Assembly: GCA_021234155.1 (NCBI GenBank)
Contig: JAJEKV010000002.1
Location: 43,327,203-43,391,202, forward strand
Direction: 5' to 3'
DNA from: Isoetes taiwanensis
Taxonomy: Eukaryota > Streptophyta > Lycopodiopsida > Isoetales > Isoetaceae
DNA length: 64,000 nucleotides
Shown: one piece after another, positions 1 through 11,270 of the stretch
Layout of the letters: every line of letters begins with the position of its first letter
Position numbering within the stretch: the first letter of the stretch is position 1
Program-made: the position numbers and the translations under genes
Notes under the pieces: generated by a model
Told to the model about the DNA's origin: nothing
Databases searched by the model: none
What the model saw: only the letters and a program-made list of their open reading frames with translations

Positions 1-440
1 ATCTATGGGATCCAACAAGATGGCGCAACAGACGTTTTGCTGTCCGGGTTAAAAAACTTCCACTCCGAAGGGTTTTCGGGGAGGAAAAATCATGACATAA
101 ATAAGAGTATGGTCAAACTATAGAAACACACACAATGAGAAAAATATATACACATCAGGCGAGTGCCAGAGGGCATTGCTCATCCCGTCGGTCCATGACC
201 TCTTGACAGTAGTTGCGCCAGGACAGACTTTGTCAACCCTGCCAAGTGGGAGAAGTGGAAGACGAATGTCACACCCTTCACAACTATCCAGTGCATGATC
301 AAATCCGGGCATGCTATGCTAGGTTGGTCAGGCCCGGCCAGCTGCTACCATGAGATGTTGAGCATGGCCTCAGTATGGATGCTAGGATCATCCCCAATCC
401 ATCGCCCCACCTCAATGTGTGTGCACCTATGCTAATTGAG
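1..440 (-). mobile_element. Decayed 3' end of a non-LTR retrotransposon (same family as 6948-9494)
   Basis: The first 170 bases align by eye to 6988-7150: both contain GGTTAAAAAAC or GATTAAAAAAC followed by CCGAAGGGTTTTCG, then a similar A-rich stretch. Reading into the element on the minus strand gives traces of the same Cys/His-rich C-terminal region. The window edge cuts off the extreme 3' end. The copy is more decayed than the one inside the Copia element, so the two came from separate insertions. It is non-coding now. The inner boundary near 440 is approximate. Confidence 0.6.
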
Positions 441-660
441 GCGATGGATCCGCGCTTTTCCATTCATAGAACTTGAAGCTTGTGCCATTAGAAGCTTGAC
501 CAATCGTAGGTATTTGTTGATGAATGTTGGTAATAAAAGAACGGCTAATCCGAGCACTAAGGTAGAAAAATGAATTGATCTATAATCACATTAGCTGATG
601 CTAACTATATTACAAAATCAAAATATATAATTACCTGCTACTAATTGTGCATTGAATTGA
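441..660. other. Unassigned AT-rich spacer
   Basis: No coding potential, RNA gene or recognisable repeat was seen between the LINE remnant and the first long direct repeat. Confidence 0.5.
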
Positions 661-858
661 ATGCTTGCAAATGAATATCTAGCATTATAACAGGGGGTTG
701 CTTTTGTATTTTTGTACGTTTTTCCCTAAGGTTTTTATATGATTTCGTGGTGTATTGTCGTGGATGTACTAATGCGTACATCTAGAGTGCGCATACGCAT
801 TTCTTATTTTTTGTGGCACTTGCCAATGGTTTAACCCCTTAACCAAAAAAAAAAAAAA
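661..858 (+). repeat. Direct repeat copy A (LTR-like or interspersed repeat)
   Basis: This stretch matches 4108-4376 in the same orientation. Shared blocks in the same order are an ATATCTAGCAT-like start, TTTTTATATGATTTCGT or TTTCTATGATTTCGT, a GTGTACTA-like block, a CTAGAGTGC or CTAGGGTGC block, and CCTTAAC followed by an A run at the end. The copies are roughly 75 percent similar by eye. With copy B it brackets 3.2 kb that contains the chimeric gene fragments. It could be old LTRs of a transducing element or two unrelated copies of one dispersed repeat. Confidence 0.5.
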
Positions 859-1067
859 CCAATTCATGGCATGCAAATCTCGAGAGGTTTTGCTTTAGGG
901 TTCCTTCCACTCTTCCACGGGGTATTTTAGCGTGCCCTTGATTTTCCGGCTCGAATAGCATGATGATCAATACGGCGGGCCTCTGGCAGATGAACAAAAT
1001 TGGAAGCCCCGAAATAGGGTTTCTGTCAGATTTCGAAGGAATTTTTCTGTCACGTTGGTTGTAGGTG

Positions 1068-1272
1068 CAGGTGCCTTATCTTCTATGTGCTCTTGGAGAT
1101 GGCCATCTATTCAATTTCATTGTTGATGTTGATACGGGACTTCTATCAGATAGGAAAAAGATATCCTTCGGAGCAACAGACAGGCCAACTGTGATTTATA
1201 GCAGCAATAAGAAGCTGCTTTACAGTAGTGTTAATCTAAAGGAAGTCAATCACATGTGCCCCTTCTTCAGGT
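1068..1272 (+). pseudogene. DDB1: DDB1 (UV-damaged DNA-binding protein 1) internal fragment
   Basis: The translation has the near-invariant DDB1 strings [19 protein letters not shown] and [14 protein letters not shown], ending at VNHMCPF. In plant DDB1 these lie in the second beta-propeller that docks to CUL4. About 25 residues expected between the SDRKK and TDRPT segments are missing, and everything up- and downstream in DDB1 is absent. The fragment starts after a good splice acceptor (GTAGGTGCAG at 1061-1070). It runs without a gap into ferrochelatase sequence at about 1273, an order no DDB1 gene has. It is a captured or rearranged piece, not a working gene. Confidence 0.88.
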
Positions 1273-2012
1273 GGACATCTTTCTTCAGTGCCCATGGCGT
1301 ACCTGTATCTTATGTTGAGAAGGCTGGAGATCCATACCGTACAGAAATGGAAGAGTGTGTACACATTATTATGAAAGAGTTAAAATATCAGGGAGTCAAA
1401 TCTGAGCACATTTTAGCTTATCAGGTAAGGAACTTGATAATGATTAAGTGCATATTCGACCAGAATTATTAAATGCAGAATCGAGTAGGGCCAGTTAAAT
1501 GGTTGAAACCATATACAGATGAGAAAATCAAAGAGCTGGCAAAGGAAGGCATTGAAAGTCTTCTTGCAGTTCCCATCAGGTAATTTCTTTAAAAGCATAG
1601 AGGTGCTCTTGAGTGTTAGACAAAGATTTGGATGCTAAGCCTGGGATCATATTGTGTTGGATGTCTGCGTAATTGTTGTTAGATGATAGTTGTAGGTGTG
1701 AGCTGTTAAGATGAGATTCTTATGTGTTTATAAGAAGCCCTTTGTGTTTGTGTGAGAACTTCTAGTGCAAATTATCAAAGCTTCGAATCTTATCTTATTC
1801 TATTTTTAATTGGCGACTTTGTCGGTGAGCACATTGAAACGTTGGAGGAGATTGATATGGATTATCGAGAGCTTGCCCTTGAATCGGGAATAAAGAACTG
1901 GGGCCCGCTTTTGATTGTGAACCAACATTCATTGCTGACTTGGCGGATGATGCGGTTATTGAAGCCCCTCCACATGTGGGTGCCATGGTGGTTCTCCTTC
2001 TCGAACATAAAC
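1273..2012 (+). pseudogene. Ferrochelatase fragment (haem biosynthesis), broken
   Basis: Ferrochelatase inserts iron into protoporphyrin IX in plastids or mitochondria. Segments in correct order are [17 protein letters not shown] (1292-1342), EHIL-AYQ to 1424, [14 protein letters not shown] (1482-1523) and [20 protein letters not shown] (1828-1887). A frame-shifted part follows to about 2012. The SAHGVP motif carries the family's active-site histidine. Introns at 1425-1478 and from 1580 keep GT donors, so this is genomic, not a retrocopy. Lesions are a frame slip just before SAHGVP, loss of a clean acceptor before 1815, and a frameshift near 1905-1915. The N-terminal half is replaced by DDB1. 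Confidence 0.88.
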
Positions 2013-4107
2013 AGGTTGGTTAATCTTTGTTGTATGGTATATAGCTCCTTCCTCGAACGATTTCATGTTATGCAAATGGTGAGTAGCATTTGATGCAGAT
2101 CGCCTTGAACCATTAATCTATCGTGACATACCTTCTTGTGGTCCAAAAGAAGTACAAAGCCTTGTATATAAGCACAAAGAATGTAAAAGCGAAGCCAAAA
2201 CAATGCAAAAGGGAAAGAAAAAATTCAGGTGGTTCTTTTGTTGTTAATTTAGGAAGAGGTTTCTGTACCATTTTATCCTCTCAGCAAAAGATGAGGTCTT
2301 AATAGTTTCAAAATTTTATCCCCCTCAGCCTCTTTTCCAGATAGGTAGGTCCTTTTTTAAGAACTTTCTGTAATGCCACTTTCTTCAAATAATTTCACCA
2401 TCCGCTATCATTCATCATTTTCCAGTAAGCATGATTTGTTGCAGCATTTTTGAAAGCATCTAATATATGTTGTTCTGGTAGCTCCACATGTTTCATCTTT
2501 GCCATTGATCCATTGTTTCCTCGGTTTGCCATTACGCTTGTGGCTATCTTGCGAAATCATTGCACTACTAAGAGCATTGCAAATCATTGCGAGAATATCA
2601 AAAAGCGGGCATATGAAGGATACGCTCATAGATACAATGAGTTCTAAATCACGAAACTTGTTGTCTGATTGTGATTGTTGCTTGGTAATGAGACGAGTCT
2701 TCTCCAGCTTATTCTTCAATGATGCTAAAATCTGAGCAAGTTTAGTATGCAATGCATATTTGCCCAATATTCCAAGTATTGTTGCAGTAGAGGTGCATGC
2801 ACGGAAGTTCCATGAATCTGCATGTTAGAGCTGGGATACCTTGGTGCTATACTAGCTTTGGCAGATTAATATAATTCATAGAAGGAATAAAGAGGCTACA
2901 ACTGGAACTCGAGCAATAACTTTCGTGAATGAAAATGGTATGAGTTACCCTTTTGTTGCCTGTTATGTACGTAGATCATGTTCTTTGCTTTAGTTGCATA
3001 AATTCACAAGCAGATTTCAACTGCTGCTCAGCCATTCGCATTGCGCATGTCAAGCAAGGTTTTAACTCTTTCGTTATTTTTTAAACCTGTGTTCATGGTG
3101 AAACATGTATATCAAGAAATCTTCTATGCCCCAGATATATTACATGGCATTTTAAAAAGGGGATATGTTGGGCAAAGGCATTATTACTGTCCGTACCTCA
3201 TCAATATTATTTGTATGTTGCAATATCAATTTGTGTAGTACCTCATCCTTATTTGATGAAGATATAGCTGGTATGGTTTGGCAAGATTTAAGCACTACTA
3301 TTTTCCAAGGATGCATTGGTTTGAAGTCCCTATTTGTTCTTTAAACATCAAATTTGAAGCTTCACCATCTATGGTGGTTGCAATCTATGGTGGTTGCAAT
3401 ATCGATTCCTATGGTCCTATGGTATCTCATCCTTATTTGTCAAACATACAGGTGGTATAGTTTTGACAAGATATAGGCACTATGGCTTTGGAAGAAGCCC
3501 CATATTCTAAAGTTGCTATGTTCCATTGCACTTTTCTTATGTTTGTTCCGTTGAACTTTTCTTATGTTTAATGTCATCAATATTTTTCTACACAAGACAT
3601 GTTGCCATCTCTTTGTTTCCCTAAGGGCCCGAAGGGCCCAAAATTTTTTTTAATACAACAACCAATACATAACTATCATTAACATTAATTAACTTAAACC
3701 ATTAAACCATTGCATCTAACATTTTTAAATTACAATCCCCCTGAAACCCCCTTTGGTTTGGGTGCATATTCACACGGGGGGAGAAATAACAAGATTGAGG
3801 TAGCTAATAACAACTCCTAAATGAAAGAGGTCTCTGAATAGATTCGACATGGCCGTTTCGGATTCGGCACAGCAATGCTGTAGTCAATCTCACTAAACCC
3901 TAGCCGTCCAAAATTTTCTCCACTTTGAAATGATTAATTTTTTTCTCCTAAAAACTGACATTTATTAATTTTAGCCACAAAATTTGAATAAACGTTTATA
4001 AATTTGCCATTCAGTGACTTCTCCCCACTATTTAACACCTTGTTTCTTTGTAGTTCAATAAGTAGGTTTTGGTGATGATGACGACGATGATGATGGAATT
4101 TTAACGT
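2013..4107. other. Non-coding region inside the direct repeats, with local duplications
   Basis: No protein could be recognised. Two local duplications are visible. A block beginning CTCATCCTTATTTG and containing GGTATGGTTT/GGTATAGTTT occurs at about 3240-3330 and again at 3425-3510. TCTATGGTGGTTGCAAT is repeated at 3368-3400. A short purine or poly-A tract lies near 3645. The rest looks like neutral intergenic sequence. Confidence 0.45.
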
Positions 4108-4376
4108 CCACGGGAATGGAAATATTTAGCATAATAATAGGGATTACTTTTATATTTTATACGCTTTTTCGCATGATTTTTCTATGATTTCGTTGCTGTA
4201 TTCGTGCAAGTGTACTACATAGTATTTCTAGGGTGCACTCTTCCCGAGCCATTGATTTTTTAATAAGAAATGCAATCTTGTGGTTATGGTATCTCAAAGT
4301 TTCGAATCTATGTAGATGTCCATCAAATTATTTTACGGTGTCAACAATAGCAATAGTCGGGCCTTAACAAAAAAAA
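4108..4376 (+). repeat. Direct repeat copy B
   Basis: Second copy of the repeat at 661-858, same orientation, ending in CCTTAAC plus an A run. It has about 70 extra bases before the end, from a local duplication (next entry). Together with copy A it flanks the DDB1-ferrochelatase chimera. Confidence 0.5.
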
Positions 4377-4433
4377 ATGGAGATGTCCATGGAATTGTTT
4401 TTGGGTTTCAACAACTAGCAATAGTCCGGTAGG
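4312..4433 (+). repeat. Diverged tandem duplication (about 69-bp period)
   Basis: A block starting GATGTCCATCAAATT and ending CAATAGCAATAGTCGGG is followed by a similar block starting GATGTCCATGGAATT and ending CTAGCAATAGTCCGG. The two units differ at roughly one position in six. Confidence 0.6.
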
Positions 4434-5266
4434 GGAAACCCTTCATCTTCAACTAGGGGATTAACTACATTTCATTTCATTTTTCACTTGCAGCACCATG
4501 TTTCAAGCCTTGGCCTGCAATGTTTGTGGCGGATGCACCCCTGTTCTTGCTAAATCGGCCCTGTTTACATAAATCTTGGCGATGGAGGCAATTGCAAAGG
4601 CCTCGTGGGACTATAAGATCGACAACTCTCATTTTTTTGTATATTTTGTTGTCCTACTAATTCCAAGATTTCGATTTATGCAGTTTTGTGGAGCCATAAC
4701 CAGACTATTTGGCCATGAGAGAAGCTAGTTATGGTCATGGAATATGAAAAATAGAACTCGTACCGTCTTTCACTAGCATCAAAACGAGGATGGCGGCTTT
4801 GTTAAGAGAAACATTCATCAGCAGGGTACCACTCCAGATCCGACAGGGAGGAATGTTGGTTCGAAGGCAAAGTTGCCATCCTGTTGCAAAGGTATTGGAG
4901 AAAACTGCAGGAAGGGGAAATGGTGAAGTCTAAACTTTTTATGCATATATAATAAATAATGGATTCCGTAAATTAGAGTATCTAGTCCATTTGAGAATGA
5001 TGTCTCTAGCAATGTTACATGCTTTCTACAGGTTTTAGAGTATCGGGAAGAGTTTATCTTCTGTATGCATCTCTGATATTCACAGCAACTGTGCAGCCCG
5101 ACTACATTTTTTCTGATGGTTAGTTTTTGGTAAGAGTTTGGGAAGATTACTAGACTCAAGTTATTGGTTAGATTGCAGGTTAAGGTTACATAATTAGTAC
5201 GTTCCAGACTGCTGTTCCAAGATATCACTCTCTAAATATATTGTATTATCATAGCAAATGAGATTC
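4434..5266. other. Unassigned intergenic stretch before the first Copia element
   Basis: Nothing recognisable on either strand. The longest open frames are short and lack codon structure or known motifs. Confidence 0.4.
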
Positions 5267-5811
5267 TGTTAAGATAATTATATGGTCATGTCACAATGCA
5301 ACAAAGGGCATGAATATTACACGGGTCACGCTATATGTAAACACCGACATTTAAAGGCATTATAAAAGTAAGAATAATTTCAGATTGGGATTGAACAATT
5401 TTACAAACAATTTTTTTTTATTGATCGCAAAAGTTTTTGCAAATCAATTTGGCCCGAGACAAGGCAAATCAGGTCTGGTCCAAACCTGTTCCAGATCTTT
5501 ACCACTCGTTTCTGCTGCTGAGTTTCGCCTGCACGATTGTTCTGCTATTCCTGCCAGTGATTGTGTTACAGTACAGATCCGGTTGTGAAAGATATATGTG
5601 AATTCATTCCTTACTGTAACGATCAGCTTGCTCTGGCTTTTTCTAGCCAGATATTATTGCTTGTTGTAGCAAATCGCTATCTTATGCTTGATCTGATTTT
5701 GTTTTTAATATGGCCAGAAATATTTGATGCAGTGAATCGCATTCACTTGATTGCAGTTGTGTTATATTGGTATTTGCTATGAGTTGAAGATAAAAAAAAA
5801 AAAAATCTACA
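5267..5811 (+). repeat. 5' LTR of the first Copia element
   Basis: Starts TGTTAAGATAATTATATGG and ends TCTACA directly before the primer-binding site, so it has TG...CA ends and is 545 bp. The block at 5273-5315 recurs at 13705-13745 as the only preserved part of the 3' LTR. The left boundary is inferred from the TG and the match. Confidence 0.65.
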
Positions 5812-5823
5812 GTGTATCAGAGC
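5812..5823 (+). promoter_or_regulatory. Primer-binding site (initiator tRNA-Met), degenerate
   Basis: GTGTATCAGAGC immediately after the LTR resembles the canonical plant TGGTATCAGAGC, complementary to the 3' end of initiator tRNA-Met. Reverse transcription would start here. Ten bases downstream lies the gag ATG. Confidence 0.75.
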
Positions 5824-5832
5824 TAAATCAGC

Positions 5833-6720
5833 ATGGCTACTCGGTTCAGAGCTTTCTTGTTGAGTATAGTAGATGTGTATAATAGTGGGTCTAGATTTCA
5901 AGTATGGGAATCCAAAATTAAGAGAATTTTGAAGATAGGAGTATGGGATGTTGTGAAGCCTCCAAAAGAAGCAGATAAGTTGCAAGAAGTGATGGCAAGG
6001 CTTGAGAAGCTGAAACTGAGCGATGAGGAAGTAAAGAAAGAGAAGAAGTCCAAGGACAAAGCTGGAATGTCGGATACATCTGCAAAAATGGACGAGGCAA
6101 AAGGTATTATATGTAACAAGGCCAGTTCCAACATTCTATTGAGGGTACAAGGATTATCACCACAAGAGATGTGGTTGTACCTTCTCAAAATTTATGAAAG
6201 TAAGTTGTCTTCTCGTGTTGATGTTCTAGAAAAAGAACTAAGACGATTTAAATATCATGATGGTGATAATCTAGAAGTGTTTTTCAAATTTTGGATATGA
6301 TATTGTTTGATCTAAAAGATGCTAGGTGTTGTGTTGTCCAAATAAGCTGAATTATTAGCTATCTCAAGAGCTTTTTCAACATATGATGAGCAGATTGCAA
6401 TGTTTGTGAGAAATGTAGTAAAGAATCGTGAGCAAGCAGAAAGGATAGTTGGCGCAGAGATGAAGGAATTTTGTACTCTAGTCGTTCAAGTGATCGCAAA
6501 GGTTGAAGAGGTAAAATCGATCCATGTTATGGGCAAAGGACAACTGTCCAAAATTAGTCAAGGAAATTTCGTGTTATAATTGTAGTGGAAGAGGACATAT
6601 GTCTTCAACTTGTTCTAGTCCAAGAAACAGAGGAAGAATTGCAAGTAATAGAGGAGGAGCTGCATTAGGTAACAGAGGCAAAGGCTAAGGAAAATCAACC
6701 TCTGTGAATTTTAGCTGTTG
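5833..6720 (+). pseudogene. Copia gag (capsid and nucleocapsid) pseudogene
   Basis: The ATG at 5833 opens a 155-residue frame to 6300 with the usual Copia gag start: an F.VWE..I...L segment, a charged lysine/glutamate stretch, and a leucine-rich capsid core. A stop at 6298 interrupts it. The reading continues in other frames to a CX2CX4HX4C zinc knuckle at 6572-6613 (C-YN-C-SGRG-H-MSST-C) followed by an Arg/Gly-rich stretch. The knuckle is intact, but no single frame joins it to the start. Confidence 0.8.
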
Positions 6721-6794
6721 AACCAATTGACCAAGAAGAAGATACTGAGGTAATACCAAAAATTTGTATTGGTATGTAAAGAAAATGCTCATGC

Positions 6795-6947
6795 TAATTC
6801 TCTTGTGATAGATAGTGGAGCTGAGCGATCCATAGTCAGGTCTCCAGATATGTTGGTTGATTGCTCAAGAACTGGATCAAGACAATATTCAGTTGGGCAT
6901 TGGGAGTTTGCAGCAAGTGGGGATGCTAGAGTTGTTTGATTTGGAGG
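6795..6947 (+). pseudogene. Copia aspartic protease remnant
   Basis: LVIDSGAERSIV at about 6801-6836 contains the catalytic DSGA triad of Copia protease. The domain breaks off at the LINE junction at 6947 and the sequence resumes after 9500. Confidence 0.75.
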
Positions 6948-9494
6948 AAGGAAGGAAGGTATTTTTATCGTCCACGGAGACCAATCGGTCTATGGGACCC
7001 AATACAAAAACGCAGCAAGCGGATTACTGCCCGGATTAAAAAACCCCCGCCCCGAAGGGTTTTCGAGGGAAAAACCGTGGCAGCAATCAGCCTACTGACA
7101 AACTGTCCTAACATATAAAATGCAAAAACACCCAAATATATACAGTCATGCACCGCACCCGTAGTTCCTAATCAGCGGGCAGCCAGGCGGGGGAAAAGGT
7201 GACCTCGCAGGTCCAGTACCTCCTGAATGTACGACCCCAGGGCACGTACTGACGGTGTGTTCATCAGCAAATGTAAGGGCAAGTCCGGCCGTACTAAGGG
7301 AGCGTATCTGGCCCGGATCTGACTGAACGCTGGGCAACTCTGGAAAGTGTGAGACTCATCCTCAATGGCACCCGCTTGGCAAGACTCGACAGAGCTCGTC
7401 CGGCGGGGCTCCCTTAATCCACCGCCCATCTCGTCGCGAAGATGGTGGGCACTGCGGCGAATGGAGGCAATGAGTCTGGCGCTTTTTCGAGGGGGTACCG
7501 GGAACGCGGTAGAGTCAGGCCCGGGCTAACACGGGGTTGATGTGCTCCTTGTAATGGGCCGTTTTGACCTGCTCTAGAGCGCCGGGGTCCCAGAGCTTGC
7601 CAAGGAAACAAGCGTCTAGGTACTCCCGCAGGCTGTCACGATCGGCCGCTGTGTCCACCTGCACGCATCTGTGCTCCTGCACGTTCCATCTGGCGAACCA
7701 CTGATCTCTCTTACCCCTCCAACAGGCCCTAAGCCGCTGCGGACCCATTGCCCGCGGTGTAAAGGGGTGCGGGGCCGAGCATCACCCATAGTAACCACTT
7801 TACGAAAATAGGCGATGTGTCTATCAAGGGCTGCCCGTGAAGCGGCAAGAATCGGTTTCTCTGCAGCAGAATCGATAGGGGACTGAAGGTTTCACCCCAA
7901 GTGCCCGTGCCAAAAATGCCTTCTGCACCTGCTCCAAGTCATTCCAGGTCGCCAAAGAGACGACCGGGCCCCAAACCTCGACCCCGTACAGAAGGACAGG
8001 CTCGACCAGTGCCCGGAACAGATGTGACTGATGGCCCCAATCATAGAGCTCACTTTGCCTTTGTTGTTCTGCATGGCATAAAGCTTTCCGGACTGCTTGT
8101 CACCCATAAGCGGATAGGCGCCCCCAGCCAGAGGCGAGGAGGGGAACTCCACCCCGTGTACTTGTAGGTGGGTGGCGTCCACCCAGTGTCCCCCGATATG
8201 TGAGTGCGGGGAGGCGCGGGGTGGCGTGAAGGATATGAGAACCACCGGTCTTGGTGATTCGCAGCATGTATGCGTGGCGTGGCAAAATGTGTCTAGGGCA
8301 TCGGTGAGATTGCATAGCTTACGGGTGTGGGGGCCAGCCAACATCGTCGCATAGATGATGAGCCCGGATGATCCGGTGCAAAAAGGCGTATGCCATCCCC
8401 CATGCTCGGTAAGCCGGGGCTCTAACTGATCAATGTAGAGGCCAAAAGTGTTGGCGAGGGGGCAACCTGCGGGACCCGATACTCTTTGGTAAATGTGTGG
8501 CCGTCGGACGCATCTGCCAAAACAACTCTCATACAACACGTGATATGGCATTACGCACGGGCAGGGAGCCCAGATTGACGTGATCTAGCCCACAGCTTTT
8601 CGGGAGGCAAGTATCAAAAGCCAGCGAAGTCCACAAAGCAAACAATACAAGTCTGCCGATGATTCCGCCGTCTTCAATCGGTGCCGCAATGTAAAGATAT
8701 GGTCAATCGTTGAGTGGCGGGGTCTAAAAGCACACGCCTGTGTGAGGGCTCGCGACATCTGGCGCCTCGCCCGGTGGTCAAGCTGCTGCTTCGAGAATGC
8801 CCGCCAGCAGTTTGGCAAAATCTTGAATCGACCATGATCGTCCGTAAGTGGCGGACGATTGTGGGTCGCCTGCCTTGTGAATGGGAACAACTTGTTGTCC
8901 ATTGTCGGGGAGACCTTCCGCAATGCTTACGTTGGCGAGTGGTAGTGAGGACCGGCACAAGCGGCTGCCCTGCCCATTTGAGTAACTCGGCCTGCATACC
9001 ATCGAGGTCAGCTGCCTTCCCATTAGCCAGCCGTTGCAGGCCCTCCTCAACATCCTCCTCCACGAGAACCAATGGGGGGCCATCCTGTGGGGGTATGGGC
9101 GTACGCGTCCCTGGCGGGTCATAGAGCTGCTGCAAGTACTGTTCCCACTGCCCGGGTGTGATGTCCCCTGTAGGCTGGGCTGGCCTTCGAAGCACTCTGC
9201 GCCAAAAGGTTCGAGGATGAGTGTCCAGCAGGCCGAACATCTCCCCCTGATGCCTGGCAAGGTACCGCGCCTTTGTCTCCTTCAGATGGGCGCGGTACTG
9301 TGTGGTGGCCTGCAAGCGGGTACCTGGATCCAGAATGTGACGGAGCTGCCGCTTGCGTTCTTTACACTCCGCATCAAACCATCGGTTACGCGGGAATGTT
9401 GCTGACCCTGAGCGGCGACGCGGGGGGGTCTGCCAAAGCACTGTCCGCGCATCCGTAAATAGCAAAGTCAGCTGGCCTGTCTGCTGCTCTAGTG
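6948..9494 (-). mobile_element. GC-rich non-LTR retrotransposon (LINE), 5'-truncated, inserted in Copia
   Basis: The insert is much richer in GC than the Copia around it and codes on the minus strand for pieces of a reverse transcriptase. Copia coding stops at about 6947 and resumes at about 9501. TGGAGG occurs at both edges (6942-6947 and 9495-9500) and is a possible 6-bp target duplication. The element's 3' end, on the minus strand, is a short TTCC repeat rather than poly(A). Before it lies a small hairpin, AGACC-AATC-GGTCT (6978-6991). A second copy of the same 3' region starts the window. Confidence 0.8.
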
Positions 9495-9504
9495 TGGAGG
9501 GCAA
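7172..9504 (-). pseudogene. LINE ORF2 reverse transcriptase, frameshifted
   Basis: Going 5' to 3' on the minus strand: a basic linker with WFDAECKERK (about 9375); the RT finger motif with LANGKAADLDGMQAELLKW (near 9000); PIHKAGDP (about 8885); FRPRHSTIDHIFTLRHRL (about 8700); GCPLANTFGLYIDQL (about 8450); and a Cys/His C-terminal segment SHTFQSCPAF (about 7340). The catalytic YADD codons at about 8344-8357 have lost one base, so the active site is destroyed. At least four more frame changes are needed to read through. No endonuclease domain remains, consistent with 5' truncation. Confidence 0.82.
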
Positions 9505-10340
9505 ACATGTAAGCCTGAAAGATATGTTGTGTGTACTAAATTTAATCAGAAATTTGATTTATGTAAGTCAAATAATAGATCTAGGATTTAAGGTGGTGTT
9601 CGAACAAAAAATATGTAAGATAATGCGTGATAATAAAGTTTTTTGGCAAAAATAATTGAAGACTTGTTTGAACTAAGCAAAAGTAGAATGTTTAAAATAT
9701 ATGCTATACTGGTTCCGTCTGTTAAGTTATGGCATGAAAGATTAGCTCATATGTATGTGAAGAATGTTGAGCTTATGGCCAAGAAATGTTTAATAAATAG
9801 TTCAAAAGAAATTGTCAATTTGTTTGTTATGGATGTATGCTAAGAAAGCATACAAGGACACCATTTAAGAAAAACAATAAGGGTGCAAAGGATCTTCTTG
9901 AATTAGTGCATACTGAGTTGTATGGACCAATGAATATAGCAAGTATGAGTGAAGAAAGATATTATATTTCATTTATTGATGATTATAGTAGAAGAAATTA
10001 ATGCTGTTTTTTAAATGCAAAGCATCAAGCTCTGAAAGCATTTAAACAGCTTGTGAAACGGGAAAGAAGTCAAATGTATAAGATCAGATAGAGGTGGAGA
10101 ATATATGTCTAAGAAATTTGTTTAGAGCGAATAAGAAGGCAACTCACTTGCAGATATAGCCCTCGGCAAAATGGGGTTGCAGAACGCAAAAATAGAACAG
10201 TATTGGATGCAGCTAGGGCAATGATAAAGCATGCAAAGCTACCAAATTTTTTATGGGCAGAAACAGTAAAAACAACATTTTATATTCAAAACAGACTTCC
10301 TTCAGTCAATACATAAGGATATGTCCCTGAAGAACTATAG
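9501..10340 (+). pseudogene. Copia GAG-pre-integrase and integrase remnant
   Basis: After the LINE the Copia frame resumes with LKDMLCVLNLIRNLIYVSQ, the usual link after protease. Then comes LWHERLAHM (9729-9755), the start of the pre-integrase zinc region. Next is ELVHTELYGPMN (the D of DDE replaced by E) and YYISFIDDYSR near 9960, then PRQNGVAERKNRTVLDAAR near 10160-10220, which supplies the catalytic glutamate of the integrase core. Frameshifts lie at 9840, 9998 and about 10125. Confidence 0.8.
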
Positions 10341-10394
10341 ACTAGTAAAAAACAAGAATATGATAAGTTTAAATTATATGGATGTTTAACGTAT

Positions 10395-11270
10395 GTGCAT
10401 GTTCCAGAAGAATTACGGACTAAGCTCGAAGATCGGTCAACAGAAGCATTTCTAGTCAGCTATGATGAAGAAGCTAAAGGCTATCGACTTTATGATTTTA
10501 TTGAAAATTATACAAAATTTGAGGAGAGCCCAAAAACTCCTATAGATATTGATGAGGATAATGGTTCTATAGTCTTAAATGATGAACCAAATAAATGAAG
10601 CACTGTAACTGATACACATCTGCTTAAAAAACATAAGAGTGAAGTTGAGCATTTAAAAGAAATTTACAGGGGGATGAGGAACTATATGGTAGGCAAGAAT
10701 CAGGGAAAAGTTGACGGTAGCAAATGCTTTGGCTACCAGATAATGATGTTTCAGATCGTATGACATTATTTGAGCCGGTGTACCTAACAACTTTGATGAA
10801 ACTATTAGTGCAGGAGATGCAGATGAATGGAAAAGTGCAATGAAAGATGAAATGCAGTCTTTTTTGCAAAATAAGACATATGAGCTTGTAAAGCGTCCTG
10901 AAGATAAAAACATAGTAGGAAATAAATGGATTTTTAAATAAAAAAAGGTCCAGATGGATGCATGCAAGAATATAAAGCCAGACTAGTTGTAAAGCTTTTT
11001 CAGAAAAAAGGTATAGACTATGAAGAAACATTTCGCCCATTGTCAAACTAGCAAGTTTAAGGGCTATTTTAACATATGCAAACCCTAAAGATCTAGAGCT
11101 ATATCATATAGTTGTAAGCACAACATTTTTAAATATAGACATTGATGAAGAAATATACATGGAACAGGCTCGTGGATATGAGCAAGAGGAAGACATAGTA
11201 TAGAAATTAAAAAAAGCAGTCTATGGATTAAGGGAAGCTCCAAGACAGTGGTATATATATGCATGAACAA
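10395..11270 (+). pseudogene. Copia reverse transcriptase, 5' part
   Basis: The linker with RSTEAFLVSYDEEAKGYRLYD is at 10434-10500. The RT domain starts at about 10825 with EWKSAMKDEMQSFLQNKTYE, then KWIFK-like and ARLV segments and DYEETFRP. It ends in VYGLREAPRQWY just before the LINE insertion. Stops and slips at 10596, 10938 and 11050 make it non-functional. Coding resumes at 12570. Confidence 0.8.

Noticed and set aside
7901-9405. Several plus-strand open frames in the GC-rich block
   Set aside because: They are antisense shadows of the LINE reverse transcriptase; GC-rich DNA opens frames on the other strand.
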